This document shows, in pieces, positions 47,721 through 61,183 of a stretch of 64,000 nucleotides of DNA (within the stretch, counting starts at the first letter, position 1; each line of letters starts with the position of its first letter). The translations under genes were made by a program, and so were the position numbers. The notes under the pieces were generated by a model that saw only the letters and a program-made list of their open reading frames with translations, had not been told where the DNA came from and did no database searches. Source of the DNA: Cyanoderma ruficeps (taxonomy: Eukaryota > Chordata > Aves > Passeriformes > Timaliidae); assembly GCA_008694505.1 (NCBI GenBank), contig VZDJ01007749.1:7341457-7405456 (forward strand), in the 5' to 3' direction.

Positions 47721-50700
47721 TTTACACTAATGATCAGAGAGGAGGCTTTTCCTCTGCTTTCCCCCACCTTCCTTGTTTATTTTACTATAAAAAAAAAAAA
47801 ACCTCTCAAATGTGCAAACACTTCTGTGTGTTGTGTTGACTTCTCCTAAAGCCTGACCTCCTGGAGAGCAGCATGGGAGGATGTTGAGTGCTCAGGAGTG
47901 AGTCCCACAGAAATCATGATGGTCTTGTCTCTTCAAGGTGGAGCCCTTCAGCACCAGGCTTTGTCTCCACGACAAGAGAAGGCCTTGATGGGCACAAGTG
48001 TGTGAAATGACAGGTAAAGAGCTAAAGAAAAAATACTTGCTCTGTCACACAGATAGCTTTTGGCTATAGCAGGGTGGCTTTTAAGGCTCCAGTAAGGATA
48101 TTTTCCTTGTCTTGATAGTCTGTTTGCAGAGAGAGAAGAAAATTCTGCAGGTGGTGTTCAGATTCTGCACATGGTGTTCCGTGAAGCTGGAGGCACTCAC
48201 ATTTCCTTTTGACCCCTCTCTCCAAGACTAACATTGGTTGTTGTCAATCAGATTTCCATGTCCCCCTCCCAGTCAGGCAGATTCCAACCACATTTACTGC
48301 TAAGTGCCAGGTATGTCTTCCCCATACATGATTGTCCAAGTACATGATATTATCTAAGTGCTTAAAGCAGTAAGAACCAGGCTAAAATTTTGACTTAGTA
48401 ATGAGTTTTATGGATGCTTATTCTTTAATCCAGGTGTTGATATTTTTGTACAGCTCTCATCCAGCAGAATGCTCCATAGGTGCAGTGGTTAAAATATATT
48501 GAATCCCACTGAGTCCAGCCGGACTGTATATACACATTTGACTTGATATGTACACATTTTTAAAGTGTTTTTCTGAGTGACATTATAGCTTTCCAAAAAT
48601 AAAAGAATCTGTTTCAAACCAGGCTGTCACTGAGTGGAGCTGTGTGTTTATTAGATCAAGTCAGTGTGCTCTTTAAGACAAAAGTGTTCTTCAACCTAGT
48701 CTTTCTTAGCATGTGAGATAAAAATGTTTTACACATTAGGCTTTGAAGTGATGCAGTTTTAACTGGATTAGTAAATTTAACTGTGAAGCATGATTTAAAA
48801 ACCCAAACTGCTTCCTATTTTATATTTAAGTCCAGCAGTGTTTTCAGAGTTAGTAAAACAAAACATGAGACAATCTCATGGAAGAGAGTTATCATAAAGC
48901 TATGGTATAATAAAACATGATTTAGCATTTCATTTTTCTTTAACAATCAGAAAGGCATTAACACAATATTTATAAAAAATTTTGCAGTTTTAAATAATGC
49001 TTGCCTTTTTGTTTCTGGAGTTTTCACTTTTTAATTCTACTGCGTAAGCAACAAGTTTTACCAGTGATGTGTCAATAATATAAAGCAGAAGATCTTACAG
49101 AAATGTTTAAAATTTATGATAAATTACATAAATCAGGTTGTTGGATGCTGATGATGTTAATACTTGTGAAAAATACCAGTACCAGGTTTACTTGACATTT
49201 AAGCTTGAATGAAGTTTAGGGAACTTCCAGGGAGTAGACTTCTTTTGGGATAGTGTCTTCTCACCATTTCAGGTCAAGGACTCCATGGTGTCTGGTCTGG
49301 CCAAGAAGTGGATTCTTGGTGTGCTGAATCATGTTAGGTCTGTAGACAGCTAAAAACAATCTACTTAGAGTCACTTTCAGTATTTCCAGAAAGTGTCTTT
49401 TTGTATCTATCCCCCAAAACCAAAATCAAACCAAAACAGCTCCCAAAATGCCAGTATTTTTGCATAAGTGAATTTGGCTTGCCATACAAGCACTGTTGTT
49501 TTGAAGGAACTGTCATTCACAGTAAGTGTGGATGTCTGTTGGAAGAGAGAGGCATAGGATGAGGCGCATACTGGGATTGAGAGTGGGTCTGTAGAAGAAA
49601 GTGAATATTTACCTCATGTCAAATTCTCACCTCATGTTTCCATTTGTTTTGCACCAGAAATTCATTGCTGTTACTGGTTTTGTTGGTTCTCTTCTGTATC
49701 AATGTGTGTGTGTGCTCAGTGAATAACAATATGACCTATTCCTTTTGGATCATCTTCAGGAACTCTTGAAGTAGAAGAAAAAATATTAATAGGGATGATT
49801 AAACAGTGACCAAAGCAAGGGTGAGCTCAACCAGAGAAAGGGAGCTCCTTAGAGTCCCCCTACACATCTCTGGGGTCACCACTGGTGTTGCCTCAGTGTT
49901 TGACTCTGAGCAAGGGCACATATCCTTCTTCAGTATTTGCAGCAAACCCCTCCTTTCTCAGCACAGCTGTTGTTACCTCTCCTCACAGAAATTTAAAAAT
50001 CAACATGTTGAAAAGGCTGTTAAAAAACATGTGATTTTAACAAGCCTTTTCATTTCATGATGATACCTACATGCTTTGCTGCACTTCCCCATCAAACAAG
50101 AAAAGGAGGGATTTGTTTTGTCAGCACAGTCATGCCCAGCTCCATGGTGCATCATCCTGGGGCCAGCTGAGAAAAGAGGTGCAGTGGATTAGTGAATTAT
50201 TAATCCTAAACTAGCTGATTTAGGCACTCAGGCAATGCTTTAAATGGGAAACATGGAATTCATATAACTAGGATTTGGCCCCTGTCTGATTTGCTGGGTT
50301 CATCTGATGTTTTAGGTCTTGGAGAAGCTAGAGCTGCTGGATAGGGTAGCAATTTCAGGAATAGTTTCAGGTTTGAGCTTTTAGAAGCCTAATAAGTGAA
50401 TCAGAGGTTTTTCCCCATGCTGAGCAGTGGGTTTAGGCTAATAGCCTCTATATTAGCATCTGCATAAGCTACTAGCATAAATATTGTTCTCTGGTATGCA
50501 GAAAGGTGAGAACCACTGAACCACTCTGATGTTGTTGAGAATGTTGGTGTCCTGAAAAACAGCAGTGAGCTGTGCCAGGCCTAAGAGGAGCTGAGGTTTT
50601 GCAACGAAGATTTATTGTACAGAACTAACTGGAACTATAATAAAATAGTAATTTTACAACTACAAGATGTCTTTTGTCTGGAGAGCCCAACATGTTTGCG

Positions 50701-50877
50701 GAATATTAGAGCACTAATCTTAGCAGAATTTAAATATTGTCCCTGTTTTAGTGCCTTTCCTATTACTGCTAATGTGTGGGCTAAGGCATAGAAACAAATT
50801 ACCTTTATATTAAAATTCTGAGTTATTTCTAACCCAAACTGTTTAATGGAGACCCAAACACCACAAGCTATACGGAC
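47721..50877. other. Intergenic, no gene seen
   Basis: AT-rich sequence with an A run near 47789-47801. No recognised exon, transposon or RNA gene. Confidence 0.5.
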
Positions 50878-51296
50878 AGAATCGTAGGATGGTGTGGGTT
50901 GGGAGGGACCTTAAACAACATCTAGTTCCAAGCCTGCTGCCATGGGGTGGGACACCTTCCACTAGACCAGGTTGCTCTGAGCCCCATCCAACCTGGACTT
51001 GAACACTCCCAGGGATGGGGCATCCACAACCTCCCTGACAAACTTGTTCCAATGTTTTACCGCCCTCACAGTGAAGAATTTCTTCTGTAAATCTAAACAA
51101 AGTTTCCTATCTCTCAGTCTGAAGCCATTCCCCCTTGTCCAATCTCTATAGTTGAAGAGTCCCTCTCCAGCTTCCCTGTAGCCCTTTCAGACACTGGAAG
51201 GCTGCTATGAGGTTTCCACGCAACCTTCTCTTCTCCAGGCTGAACAGCCCCAACATTCTCAGCCTGTCTCTGTAGGGCAGGTACTCCAATGTCTCA
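50878..51296 (-). mobile_element. CR1 LINE fragment, 5'-truncated (copy 2)
   Basis: Starts AGAATCGTAGGATGG, a mutated CR1 3' terminus in reverse. It runs through the usual reversed tail: GGGAGGGACCTTAAACAACATC, GGGACACCTTCCACTAGACC, GGGGCATCCACAACCTCCC, TGAAGAATTTCTTC, CCCCTTGTCC, and CTTCTCCAGGCTGAACAGCCCC with CTCAGCCTGTCTC near the truncated end. It is better preserved internally than the copy near 26.4 kb and has the same orientation. Non-autonomous remnant. Confidence 0.95.
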
Positions 51297-54200
51297 GAGT
51301 AAATAAAGACAAGAGCCTTGCTCAGGGCTCTTCACTCTCCACATGGGACTGATGTTTTTTCCATAAAGGAAATTAATTTCTTAAAGGCACCAGACAAAGG
51401 CTGAGCAATACACACCAGTAATGAAGATATAGAGGTACTTTTCCTATGGGAGAAAAGCAATCTATTAAAAAAAAAAGCCAAAGTTTCTAAAGAATGTCAC
51501 AGGCCCCAGCTGAAGGAAATGCCACTGTAAAAAAGTTCTAGCAGTGAAATTTCTTCAGAAATACGTACTTTAGGTGATTTTTCTCTATTAGTAGCTGGCT
51601 GACATTTTCCAAATGTTATATCCCTGCCTTTAAATCTTTCTTTAAAGTCCCCACCTTGTGGGGGCAGGGCCCCACCATACCAAAATCATACTGGAGGTAC
51701 CAGGCTGAAATTTAGATGTCTTTACTGAACCATCCCTTTGAGAACAGCTGCATATGTGTTCAAGGAGGCTCATTTTCAAGTGTGGCAGACTATTTCCAGG
51801 TCAGACATTTTCCAAAGAGCTTTCCCATATCCTTTCCAAGAGCTCTGCATGTCTTTCCCCATAGCACTCCAGTTCACAGCTGCTTTGTGAGGAAGGGAAA
51901 TGAAGGAAGGTGAGCACAGTTTGAGCCTGAATAAAACTAGTTACTAGGCTTTGTCCAGAGCTGTTCCCACTGCCTTCAGGAGCAGTTGAGCTTAAGAATG
52001 ACAGCATTAATTCAAATAAAGTTCTTCAAAAGTTTCTGTCTTTGGTTAAGAATCATACCCCCGTGCTACAATAAGTGTTGCCATTCCATTGGCTTCATTG
52101 CAGCAGCTCAGGATGAGTTAGGATGACAGAATTGACCACCAAATCATGCTTCTGGTGAGGAAAATGTGCTTTAAGCTGTAAAATATTAACAGTAAACACA
52201 AATCAATGTGTTTTTATGGCTAGATAATGATTTCAATAATGGGATATTGGATTTGATAAGCAATGCAAGCTGCCACAGCTGATGAGTTAAATACTAGGAA
52301 AAAAAATGCTTATGGAAAAAGAACAGTGACAGACCTGTTAAAAACCAAATTTTTGAAGAAAAATGGAAAAGCAAAGGGTGCAATTTAATGTTTATAATAT
52401 GATTGGAGGTCACTTAGTATCAGCAGGGCGCTGAAAATGCTGAAATAAAAATGTGACTTTTTAAGTGTAATTACAGTGATTTTGTCACAGCATCTCATTT
52501 TCAAAGCCCATTCATTATTAATACAAGCTTGTCTTTTCAGTGTTCATACTAGTCCAAACTTCCAGATTTAACTGGTTCCCCCTCTATTATGAGAGTAAAA
52601 CAATAAAGAAAAACTATTTCTACACAGTTTACATATTTTTATGTGCTTGTTTCTTCCGTCCATGTAGTTAATTATGGATTTTCAGTTGTACAGCACAGAT
52701 CTGAATTTCTCCATGACCTAAGGACAGGATCTTCTAGGTGCTGAGAGCTGACTAAATCCTGCTTTTAAGTCAATAAGCAGGGATGGGTTTGCATGTGTGG
52801 TCTGGGCTGAGTGTACACTGTAACCCAGCCATAACTCACTGCCGAGGTGGTCTGGGGTGAGTTCACACAAATGTGAGAGCGTGGGAGCTCCTGAAAGGGC
52901 TGAGAGCTGGCAACTGCATCTGGTGGGAACTCTGCCCATATTGGAGATCTATTTTTCCCAACTGATGCAACTTTTTGGTGAACTGTCTTGGCACATTAGA
53001 GGTGTCCATCTGGGAACAGAGCACCTGGAGGTGTTGCTGAAAGGTGGGCTGGGTCACTTGGCCACTGGTTCTTGGGTTATGGGGATTTTCTTCAGAATGC
53101 TGGAAATAGGCACTTTCACCACTTGACAGAAATAAGGACATTTCTTTCCCCACTATAATATTTGAGTATTGAATATAAAACATCCAGACTTCTGAATTTC
53201 CTTTCAAATCAACTGAGCTCAGAGGGTCCTGAAACCTTCTAGTTTTCTTTGCTGAATCAACTTAGGTAATACACAAGTACAGTCACAAAGGGTCTGGAGC
53301 TGTTAAGTTTATTTTACACTGTTTACAGCTATTTGGGTCTTTGGGGTGAACCCAGTAAAAGCGTTGACCCAGCACTGAAGACCAAGTGCGGATTCAAGCA
53401 AAACATGCCACAAATAAATGGCCGTGTGTTTGGACCTACTCTAAGTGGAGTTGGTATTTTTTTTTTCTCTTGTAGTTAGCCCAGTATTTTCCAGTCTTCC
53501 ATAAAAGGCTTATTTTGATTTTTGGCATGAAGTTTGGGGGCACTTTTTGGAAGTCAGTGTTGTTTGCCTTTGTTTGAAACCTTCAATATCTCATAAAATA
53601 TCAATATGTGGGATAAGCTACCTATCTCTTTGTTAATGCAGAATAGTACTTTCAATCTGATTTTAGGTTGGGGGTTTCTGTTGTGTTGATTTCCTTTTCT
53701 TTTATTTTTTTAAAAAGCTGTGTAATTTTTTTTTTAACGTGGCATTTGCTGCCTGCCTGCACTTCTCCTTTAGATGCTAGCTGGGAGATACAAACGTGCA
53801 TTATCTTCGCCATTTCTGAACAGTATATTTATCATTTTTATTATTTATGTTTCTGGCTTGCAGTGTGGATGCAAATGTATTAAATGCTGTTAAGACCTGT
53901 GTGCTTTAGCATCTGTGGAATATCATCACACCTCCAAGGCTAAGCCTGCAGCTAAAGTGTTTAAGAATTTATATGGCCATTCTTTTTCTCTCTCTGTGGC
54001 ATTAGAGGGAGGAAAAAAAAAAAGCAATAATGAAATGCATAACCTACATCCACAGAAAATATAACTGGTCTATTTATGATTATGATTCACAGTTCGGTCA
54101 CTAGAAATATACTACAGCTCTGCAGGTTTATGCCTTCAGTGGTTATTTGTTAATGGCAACTCCTGCACACATTTTCCTCCAAGTCTTTTGTATTTCAAGA

Positions 54201-57200
54201 AAAAATGTGTCCTTCAAACAAGTTGTTTCTTTGAGGGATCTTTCTGTAAGTGGTTTCCACTGTGTATTGACTACTCATAATATTTTCTGTTATCATCTTG
54301 TCAGGGTTCAATTCATTACTCCATTCATTATTCAATTTGTTGGGCCATGAGCATCTGAATAATTGAAAACTGCAGAAGTATTATAAATTATAGTGTCGCC
54401 ATGAAATCCCAGTTTTAGGGTTTATGGCTTGACTTTAAGAAATCACTCTCTGTTGAAAGTTGGCATATGAGGTCTCATCTTTAAAGCAGAATCTTATCAG
54501 TGTGATGGTTTTTAATATCTCTATCACTGCACACTTGAGAACTCGAATTGCCTGTATACATCAAGTTATGGACTTTTTTAACAGTTTGTCTGTTTTTTAA
54601 TTACTATTGCCATCTCAGTGATGCAGGCTAGGGACAGATAACGAAATTAATTTATTTTGAGGTTAATAAGAAACTTCCAGCTGCTAATTAAAAATCTTTT
54701 TCTTTCTCCTTTCACAAAGTAGAGGTAATATATTTCCTTATACTAAAGACAAAATATTTTTGTAGTGTTTTTCAGGTTAAAGATATTCCTATACAGAAAG
54801 ATAAACTGACATTTAGCTGTTGTTTTAACTAAGTACGGTATGTTTTGAATGTGTTTTTTTAAATTTTATTCTTAGGTCTCATGTTTTGATTTGGAGTACT
54901 ACTATATTTCTGCTCTGGATAAATTGTATCAAATGGCATCATATTTATTTTAAGGCAATAACTGTTTAATTCTAAAAATATGAATACCTCATAGACTACA
55001 TTCTTCTCTTGATTATGTTGCTGAAAGATCAGCAGAATTGTGCCAGGGTAGCCAGCACTTCTTGTTTTGAATTTTTAAACATTGCCTGTCTTTAGGTTAT
55101 AGACAAAACTTGGGACGACGTGCCAAAATAAGTGAATCTGTCATTAAGGCTGCAAAATTATTTTTTGTTTGTTCTGGTGCTGATTGTGTGTAGCCTCACT
55201 GGCTTCCTCATCAGTAAATTTCAGGATCATCTGATCTTGCTATTATAATAGAGGAGAGCTTCTAGTCATGCTCTTGGCAAGCTAAAACAATAGAGGGATG
55301 CAGTGATGAAGTCTCCAGTATCAGCACTCACATTACCATGTCTGCCATATTCTTGGGTTTGGCACAACCTTTTGCAGAAGGCAAGAGAAGGATGTTTTCC
55401 TCTATGAGGGACCAGGACTCACTGTCAGCTCTCAGAGCTTGATCCAGCAACCCAAACCTGGGTTTGTGGCATCCTTAGAGGTATCATGGCTGTCCTCTGC
55501 TCCTACATCTCTTTGTCCAACAGGGTGCAAGGCTCCTTAAATTCTGAGGGATACCAGCCCTCTCTGTGCAGGGGCCTCAGGTCCCTTTACAACCCATTCC
55601 TGACCCAAGATTTGAAGGGATTCAGCTTTGCCAGCTGCATTGCTCATGAAGCATCCCTTATACCCTGTCCTTCTTTTGACCAGGTCTGTTTTTCACTGTG
55701 CTTCTGTGCTTTGCCGTGCTTGAAGGCTGCTACAGAGCTGGCAGCAATTCCCTACCAATAAAATAACTCACTCAGAGGAAGCAAAAATGGAATTTCATAA
55801 CAAGTTTTAGAATCTGACCATCTCCACCAAGCTGAAATGAAAAAACCCACTTTTGAGCCTTCTCAGTGATGCCATGTGGCAAGAGGCCCCAGCTGGCTGT
55901 GGCTGCCAGGGATGTTCAGCTCATTTGCCCAAGAGCTCTCCGAGCAGTGTTCACAGGGATGGCTCCGTGGGAAGCCCAGCCCTGCCAGCACAGCTGGCCA
56001 CTGTGTGTTGCCTTCACAGCTGTGATGGTGCTGCAGCTGCAGGGAGGCTGAAAGCCAAGAAATGCAGGGTCTCTCCTGGAGCAGGGAAATCATTTGGGAT
56101 CTCAGTGAGGTTTGGGAGAGTTTGATTTGTGGTCCAAATCCAAGTACGCGTTTACCACTTCCATGATTTGCATTGCTTGCACAAATTGCCTTGTGGGTCT
56201 AAGCCTTGGTACTAGGCAGGAATGAGTAATTTTATTGCCTAAGAAAAGGGCTAGAAAATATGGGCTAGAAAACATTTTTACTATATTCTTATTTCCTACA
56301 GGCATCTAGAGCTGCTTCTCCATACTGCAGGAAGTAAACACAGGTGGAATTCATCCCTTTGTGAGTTAAAAAACTGCAGCTATTATCACTGCTACTCAAA
56401 ACTTGAATACATTTTTTGCCAGGTTGAGGCAAAAACATCTGGATTGTGGAAGAGCTGGAAACAGTAGCTGAGTGTTAGTGTTAAAGTGCCAAGTAGTCTT
56501 AATGTGTCTGTTGTGCACGTGCCCACAGGACTGCCAGCATCTCCTTAGTACAGCTGAGGCCAGCTGGAGTTTTGCTCATGGCTTTGTCAGATCCAGGGAT
56601 TCACTCCTGTATTCTCTACCATGAATCATTGGAAGAGTAAGGATCAAAAAGTGTCCTCAAGTCAAGATGCTAAAGGCTACCACAAAGAGAGGTGATGCCT
56701 GTGGTTTCTTATGGACAGGTACAAAACAAGGTGTAATAATCAGACCCCATGGAAACCTCACCTCATTCTATGCTGCTCTCATGCATAACTAAATCCCTAA
56801 ATACATATGTAATTATTCAGCCAATTTCTGCACATTAATTTCAGTGAAAGTGAAACAGGAGGAAGTCTTAAACCCTTCAGAACCACATATCTGTGTGGTA
56901 GGAAAAGGGCAGATTTGTTTCTACCTACCTCTGAAACCCTCATGGTCATCTTGATGGCATTTTGTTTGGATATGCAGTAGAAAGGCCCAAAAAATCCTTC
57001 AGAACATTATCAACACTGTTGATTTTGGAGAAATAGTACAAAAAAAAAAAAAAGAAAGGCAAGAAGCAGATGGGGGACACAAAGGTACACAAAGACACAT
57101 GGGATCTGTCTGGTTCCCAAATTCATCTGTTCCATTATTCCTGTGTTACTTGGGAATGGTGGCAGAATGCTGTCAGGGTGTTCCAGCACAGGCAAACCCC

Positions 57201-57836
57201 AGAGTCTGGTTCCTGATGAGAACTCTTTGTCAAATAACCAGAAAGCAGGGGAAATGTGTGGTGTTGGGAGGGGTGGGAAGGAGCATTTGGGCATATGATA
57301 TTGCCCTTATTAGGAGAGGGATCAGGACCTAGTTTGCCACTTGGGTCCATGGTGTGGGATCCATGGGGTAAGCGGAGGAGATTACCTCTCCTGGCAGGAG
57401 TGTCAGAATTGCCCAAAGCCCCAAAAGGCAGGGGCTGTTGAGAGACAATCTGGCCCCATGGGACCAAAGTGAAGTGCTTAGAGAACAAATTCCTGGTGCA
57501 TAATGGAAATAAAGGGGTTTGGGCTTGTGGGGGTGCAAGTAGGGGCTTTGATAATGAGCAAGTGTCAATGCACCATGGAGCTGGGGAGTGCAGGCAACAT
57601 CAAAACTGGGGGGGAATGGGAGGAGGGAGGGTGATGAGCAGGGGAGAGGGTAAAAAGGTTAGCAGTGAAGTATGCAACATCCTAGTTGCTTTATTTTCTG
57701 TCCTGTTATTGACAATCTTATTTTCAGTCATTATTTAATGGGCAGTTAGTCGGAGTAAGAAAACCGATTAGGTGTGGTAAGCACAGTGATTAAAGCACTG
57801 GGGTAAAAAACTGCTTTAGGAAATCTGCCCACTACC
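51297..57836. other. Intergenic, no gene seen
   Basis: AT-rich with GC-richer patches near 52.72-53.1 kb, 55.4-56.1 kb and 57.1-57.65 kb. These give overlapping short frames on both strands but no family similarity. AT-rich motif-dense segments near 52.4-52.56 kb and 54.58-54.72 kb may be conserved non-coding sequence. Confidence 0.45.
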
Positions 57837-57858
57837 TTTTTTTTTTTTTTTTTTTTTN
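57837..57858. repeat. Poly(T) tract ending in an N
   Basis: 21 consecutive T bases followed by an undetermined base at 57858. This could be the reversed poly(A) tail of a processed insertion, but no retrocopy is recognisable beside it; the assembly length is unreliable. Confidence 0.9.
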
Positions 57859-59733
57859 AGTAAAGTAAGGGTTTTAATCGGAAAGCTGTTTTTCTTCTTT
57901 ACTTTCCATGCTGTTAAAAGCACAGGCTTTTCAAGGTACAGCAAACAGTTCTCTTACCAAGCTACCACATATCCCACTCCACACTGACAAAGTCTAGCTT
58001 GGTTTTGCAAATAACTGAGTGGTTTTGAGAGCTAAAAAGCTTTTTATTTATGTTTTTAAGTGAACAAATCTGGGTTTGCAGTGAAAACACATTCTCATCT
58101 TCAGCAGTGGGGGAGCTGCCTTTTTGCCTCAGCACGACTTAGAGAGTAGGATCATATTTAATAAAGAGATATTTAGTTTGCTATTGGAAAAGGATTGCTG
58201 CAGAAGATATAAAAGCTACTTGGATATTTTTATAGAACTTTTGCATAAATCTTGTATCCATAACCTGATCTAGTGACATAAATATTAGCAGCTTGTTTCT
58301 ATTTCACCTGCTGTAGAACCACTGCTGTCCTACAGCAATAACCAGCAAGGGAATAGAGCTATTTGCTGCTGTCATAAATAAGACAGGGTGTCACAGCTGT
58401 TTTCATTTGACTGAGCAGTAATGGAGTTAATTATACTTCCAGTCTCTTTGTTTTTGATCTGTGTTTCCAAAGTCATCTGAGCTTCTTGAATTCTTGCAAT
58501 TTTTTAACCCTTTTTTCTACTCACCTGGATTAGGTATTTTCTGTAATTTGCAGGTGATTTCACTGTTACAATTTTTTCTGATATTTATGCATGCTTTTTT
58601 AAATTAGATTTTATTGTTCTATGAAAATCTCTACTAAACATCAATGCATTTAGTTGTCTTGAGCAACATAACAGATAGAGTATGGTCATTTTGAAGACCA
58701 GGCACATAGACTTACTTTTGATAGAACACAAACCTGTTTTCATCTCCAGCAATGCAGATAACTTGCTTTAAGAAAAAGAGCAGCATAATAAAGCTGGACT
58801 TTGATCCAATCAATTGCATTTCTGAAAGAATTCATGGAATTAGAGTGTCAAAAGGACAGCTAGACTCACACAAATAGGGAAAAGATGATTCATATTTAGG
58901 AACACTAGTTCATATAGCTGCTTCAGAGCAGCATTATCAGGCACAACTTAAAGCAAGAAGTCTTCTCTGTTGTTGACAGAGCTTTTCAAGTTGCTTGCAA
59001 TTTTATTTTTTCTTTTCCCCTTTTCTTTAAGTTTTTTTTTTTAATGCAACCATACTAGATAAGAACAAAGGGAAATCTTGGTTTATATGTATTGTTTATA
59101 TGTATTAATGGCAATCCATTGAATGTGTCCAAGTTTTACTCAAAGAATTTAATAAGTTGTGTAGTCACGCAAAGAAGTGTAGTTGTTGAAGTGTCTGTGA
59201 TGAAGGCTCTGATTCTGAGCCAGCTTTATAAAGTTACTGCTTTTATGGGAGTCAGACACCAAGCCGGTATGAAAATCACACTGGACACCTGTCTGCATAT
59301 CTCCATACTTGAAAATAGGCTTTGAGATGTGCCTCCAGTGGTTTGCAAGCAAACAAGTGACAAAGTGAAATGTGGGAGCAGCAAGTACTACAGATATATT
59401 TCTCTAGCATTGATAGTCTGTAGTTGCTAAGTCTCTGAAATATCCTTGGAATGGAAAACAAGGAGGAAGATTCAAGAGTCAGACATAAATAAGGTTGCTA
59501 ATACACACTTAAAGTTTCAAAGCCACTTGTAATTTAGCATGACAAACAACATGATCAGTGATATGTGCCAGCATAAAAGTGTGTGATAAGCAACCTTGCT
59601 CATAGTGTGGCTGCCTAGCTCTCAAATCCAGTTGCCACACTCTCATTGCAACACTGCAAGACAAAGGATTGTGTATTATTATGTATCCCTTTGTTTACTC
59701 TTGTTGACAAATAAATAATTAACTGAGCAGACA
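57859..59733. other. Intergenic, no gene seen
   Basis: AT-rich sequence, no recognised exon or repeat other than a short T run near 59032-59042. Confidence 0.5.
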
Positions 59734-59838
59734 GGATGAGGAGAGACAGATGAGATGAGATGAGATGAGATGAGATGAGATGAGATGAGATGAGATGAGA
59801 TGAGATGAGATGAGAAGAGATGATGATGAGACGAGATG
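59734..59838. repeat. (TGAGA)n pentanucleotide microsatellite
   Basis: Thirteen perfect TGAGA units at 59751-59815, flanked by imperfect units on both sides. On the minus strand it produces a repeating Ile-Ser-Ser-His-Leu frame, a translation artefact of a 5-bp repeat and not a gene. Likely length-polymorphic. Confidence 0.97.
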
Positions 59839-61003
59839 AACTTCCTAGAAGTCCTGCCAAAATGTCCCATCACTGGCACGCAGTGGTCATGACAGAGTTG
59901 ACAATGTGCAGGAGTGATACTTCTCATGTGTGACAGAGAGAAGTCCAAAGTTTCCATTTTCTGCTGCCAAAACCTTCAACCACCCCTCACCCCCAAATAT
60001 GGCTATGTATGATCATGGAAACTTTCCCTGTTGATGGAAATTCTGGGATGCTGGGAAGACAGATATGCTTAGCTGAAGGATAGGGAGAAATTTGGGGATT
60101 GGTTTTGTTTCAGGTTTGGGTTTTTTTCTGAGGGCAGGTAAAATTTAAAACCCAGATTTCATTGTGAAGTGTGTAAAATCTCCACTTTCAGTGACAGATT
60201 TAGCCAGATACAGCCTTTTACTACAGAAGGTCAAATCTTTCACTCTGAAGTCTTTCAGACTCTGAACCCAGTTTGCATATTGAGCTCTCAGAACTACTTT
60301 CAACTACCAAGGGCATCTGAGCATGAAGAACACATTTCTTGATGTCTTTAGTTACAAATTGGCACACAGATGGGCTGCAGTAGTATGATGGGGGGGGCTC
60401 ACATCTTAAATCCGCTCTGTTTATTACCCAGGAAGTTTTGATCAAGTTTATGATGTTAAAGACTCCAACATATCAACTCCATTGAAGAACAGGACAAGCT
60501 ATTGTAAATATGAACCATCAAAGCATTAGCCATTTCAATGAAATGAAGCAAATCAATTGTTTTCTATAAAGGTGCCTTTCAGATCTCCTTTTTCAGGTTC
60601 TGAGATCCCTTATCAAGTTCAGCATTATTAAATGTTGGACTATGGACTGCAAGAGTAATTTTTTAAGACTTCTAAAGGGTCACTTTGCTGCTAACATGCT
60701 TGTCTTTGCATTTATTTTACTTGGCCTAAACAGAGTGACTCATACACACAAATACACATGAACCAGAATTGATTCCATTGCATATAATAGCTGTTTGAAC
60801 CTTAACCTAGCAAAGAATATGAGGACTTAAAAAAAAATCAGAGATGTGTTCAAATGCTGTTGTAAGATGGGGTTAATATTTCCAGTGAAATGTATCCATT
60901 ATGATGATCTGGTTAGGATCCTTACTGTTTATCTGCAAGAATAAACTACAGCTTTTGCTGGCAAAATAGAGGATGTTTTCTCTGTGGTGCATCATGTACT
61001 CAC
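59839..61003. other. Intergenic, no gene seen
   Basis: AT-rich sequence with no recognised feature. An AATAAA on the minus strand near 60.71 kb could serve the exon-like segment to its right. Confidence 0.45.
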
Positions 61004-61183
61004 CTTTGTAGACAGCTACATCTCTAGATCAGTGAGATAGTTTCCTTTTCTGGGCATCCATCAGCTTCTTGAGAGATGCTGCAGAAATGTTGAGCCTGTG
61101 TTGTCCATATTGGGACAATACCAGTGGTGTGTACAAGTGTTCAGAGGGTGGAGGATGCTCCCTTGTTTTCTGTCCTTCCTGTA
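61004..61183 (-). other. Exon-like segment of unknown identity (minus strand)
   Basis: 180 bases bounded by an acceptor ACTATCTCCAG and a near-perfect donor AAAG|GTGAGTAC. One frame is open for 50 codons (protein-like, including LYTPLVLSQYGQHRLN and SLKKLMDAQKRK) but stops at 61031-61029, before the donor; the other frames also stop. It therefore cannot be an internal coding exon. It could be a non-coding RNA exon, a final coding exon with an intron in the 3' UTR, or a decayed exon. No family recognised. Confidence 0.25.

Noticed and set aside
50843..51100. 85-codon minus-strand frame in CR1 copy 2
   Set aside because: It lies inside the CR1 3' tail, a repeat remnant without a functional coding region.
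52863..53207. Overlapping frames of 114 (minus) and 89 (plus) codons
   Set aside because: Both strands are open over the same GC-richer patch, neither shows a known domain, and no splice or promoter signals support either.
55486..56125. Plus-strand frames of about 90 codons with Cys-rich translations
   Set aside because: Neither aligns with a known family and the interval has no exon signals; likely chance in a GC-richer stretch.
57010..57740. Several overlapping frames on both strands near a purine-rich patch
   Set aside because: G-rich, low-complexity sequence with no recognised family; looks like composition-driven open frames.
59615..59957. Minus-strand frames with repeated Ser-Ser-His-Leu-Ile
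   Set aside because: They are a pure translation of the TGAGA microsatellite; a 5-bp repeat cycles through the same residues in all frames.
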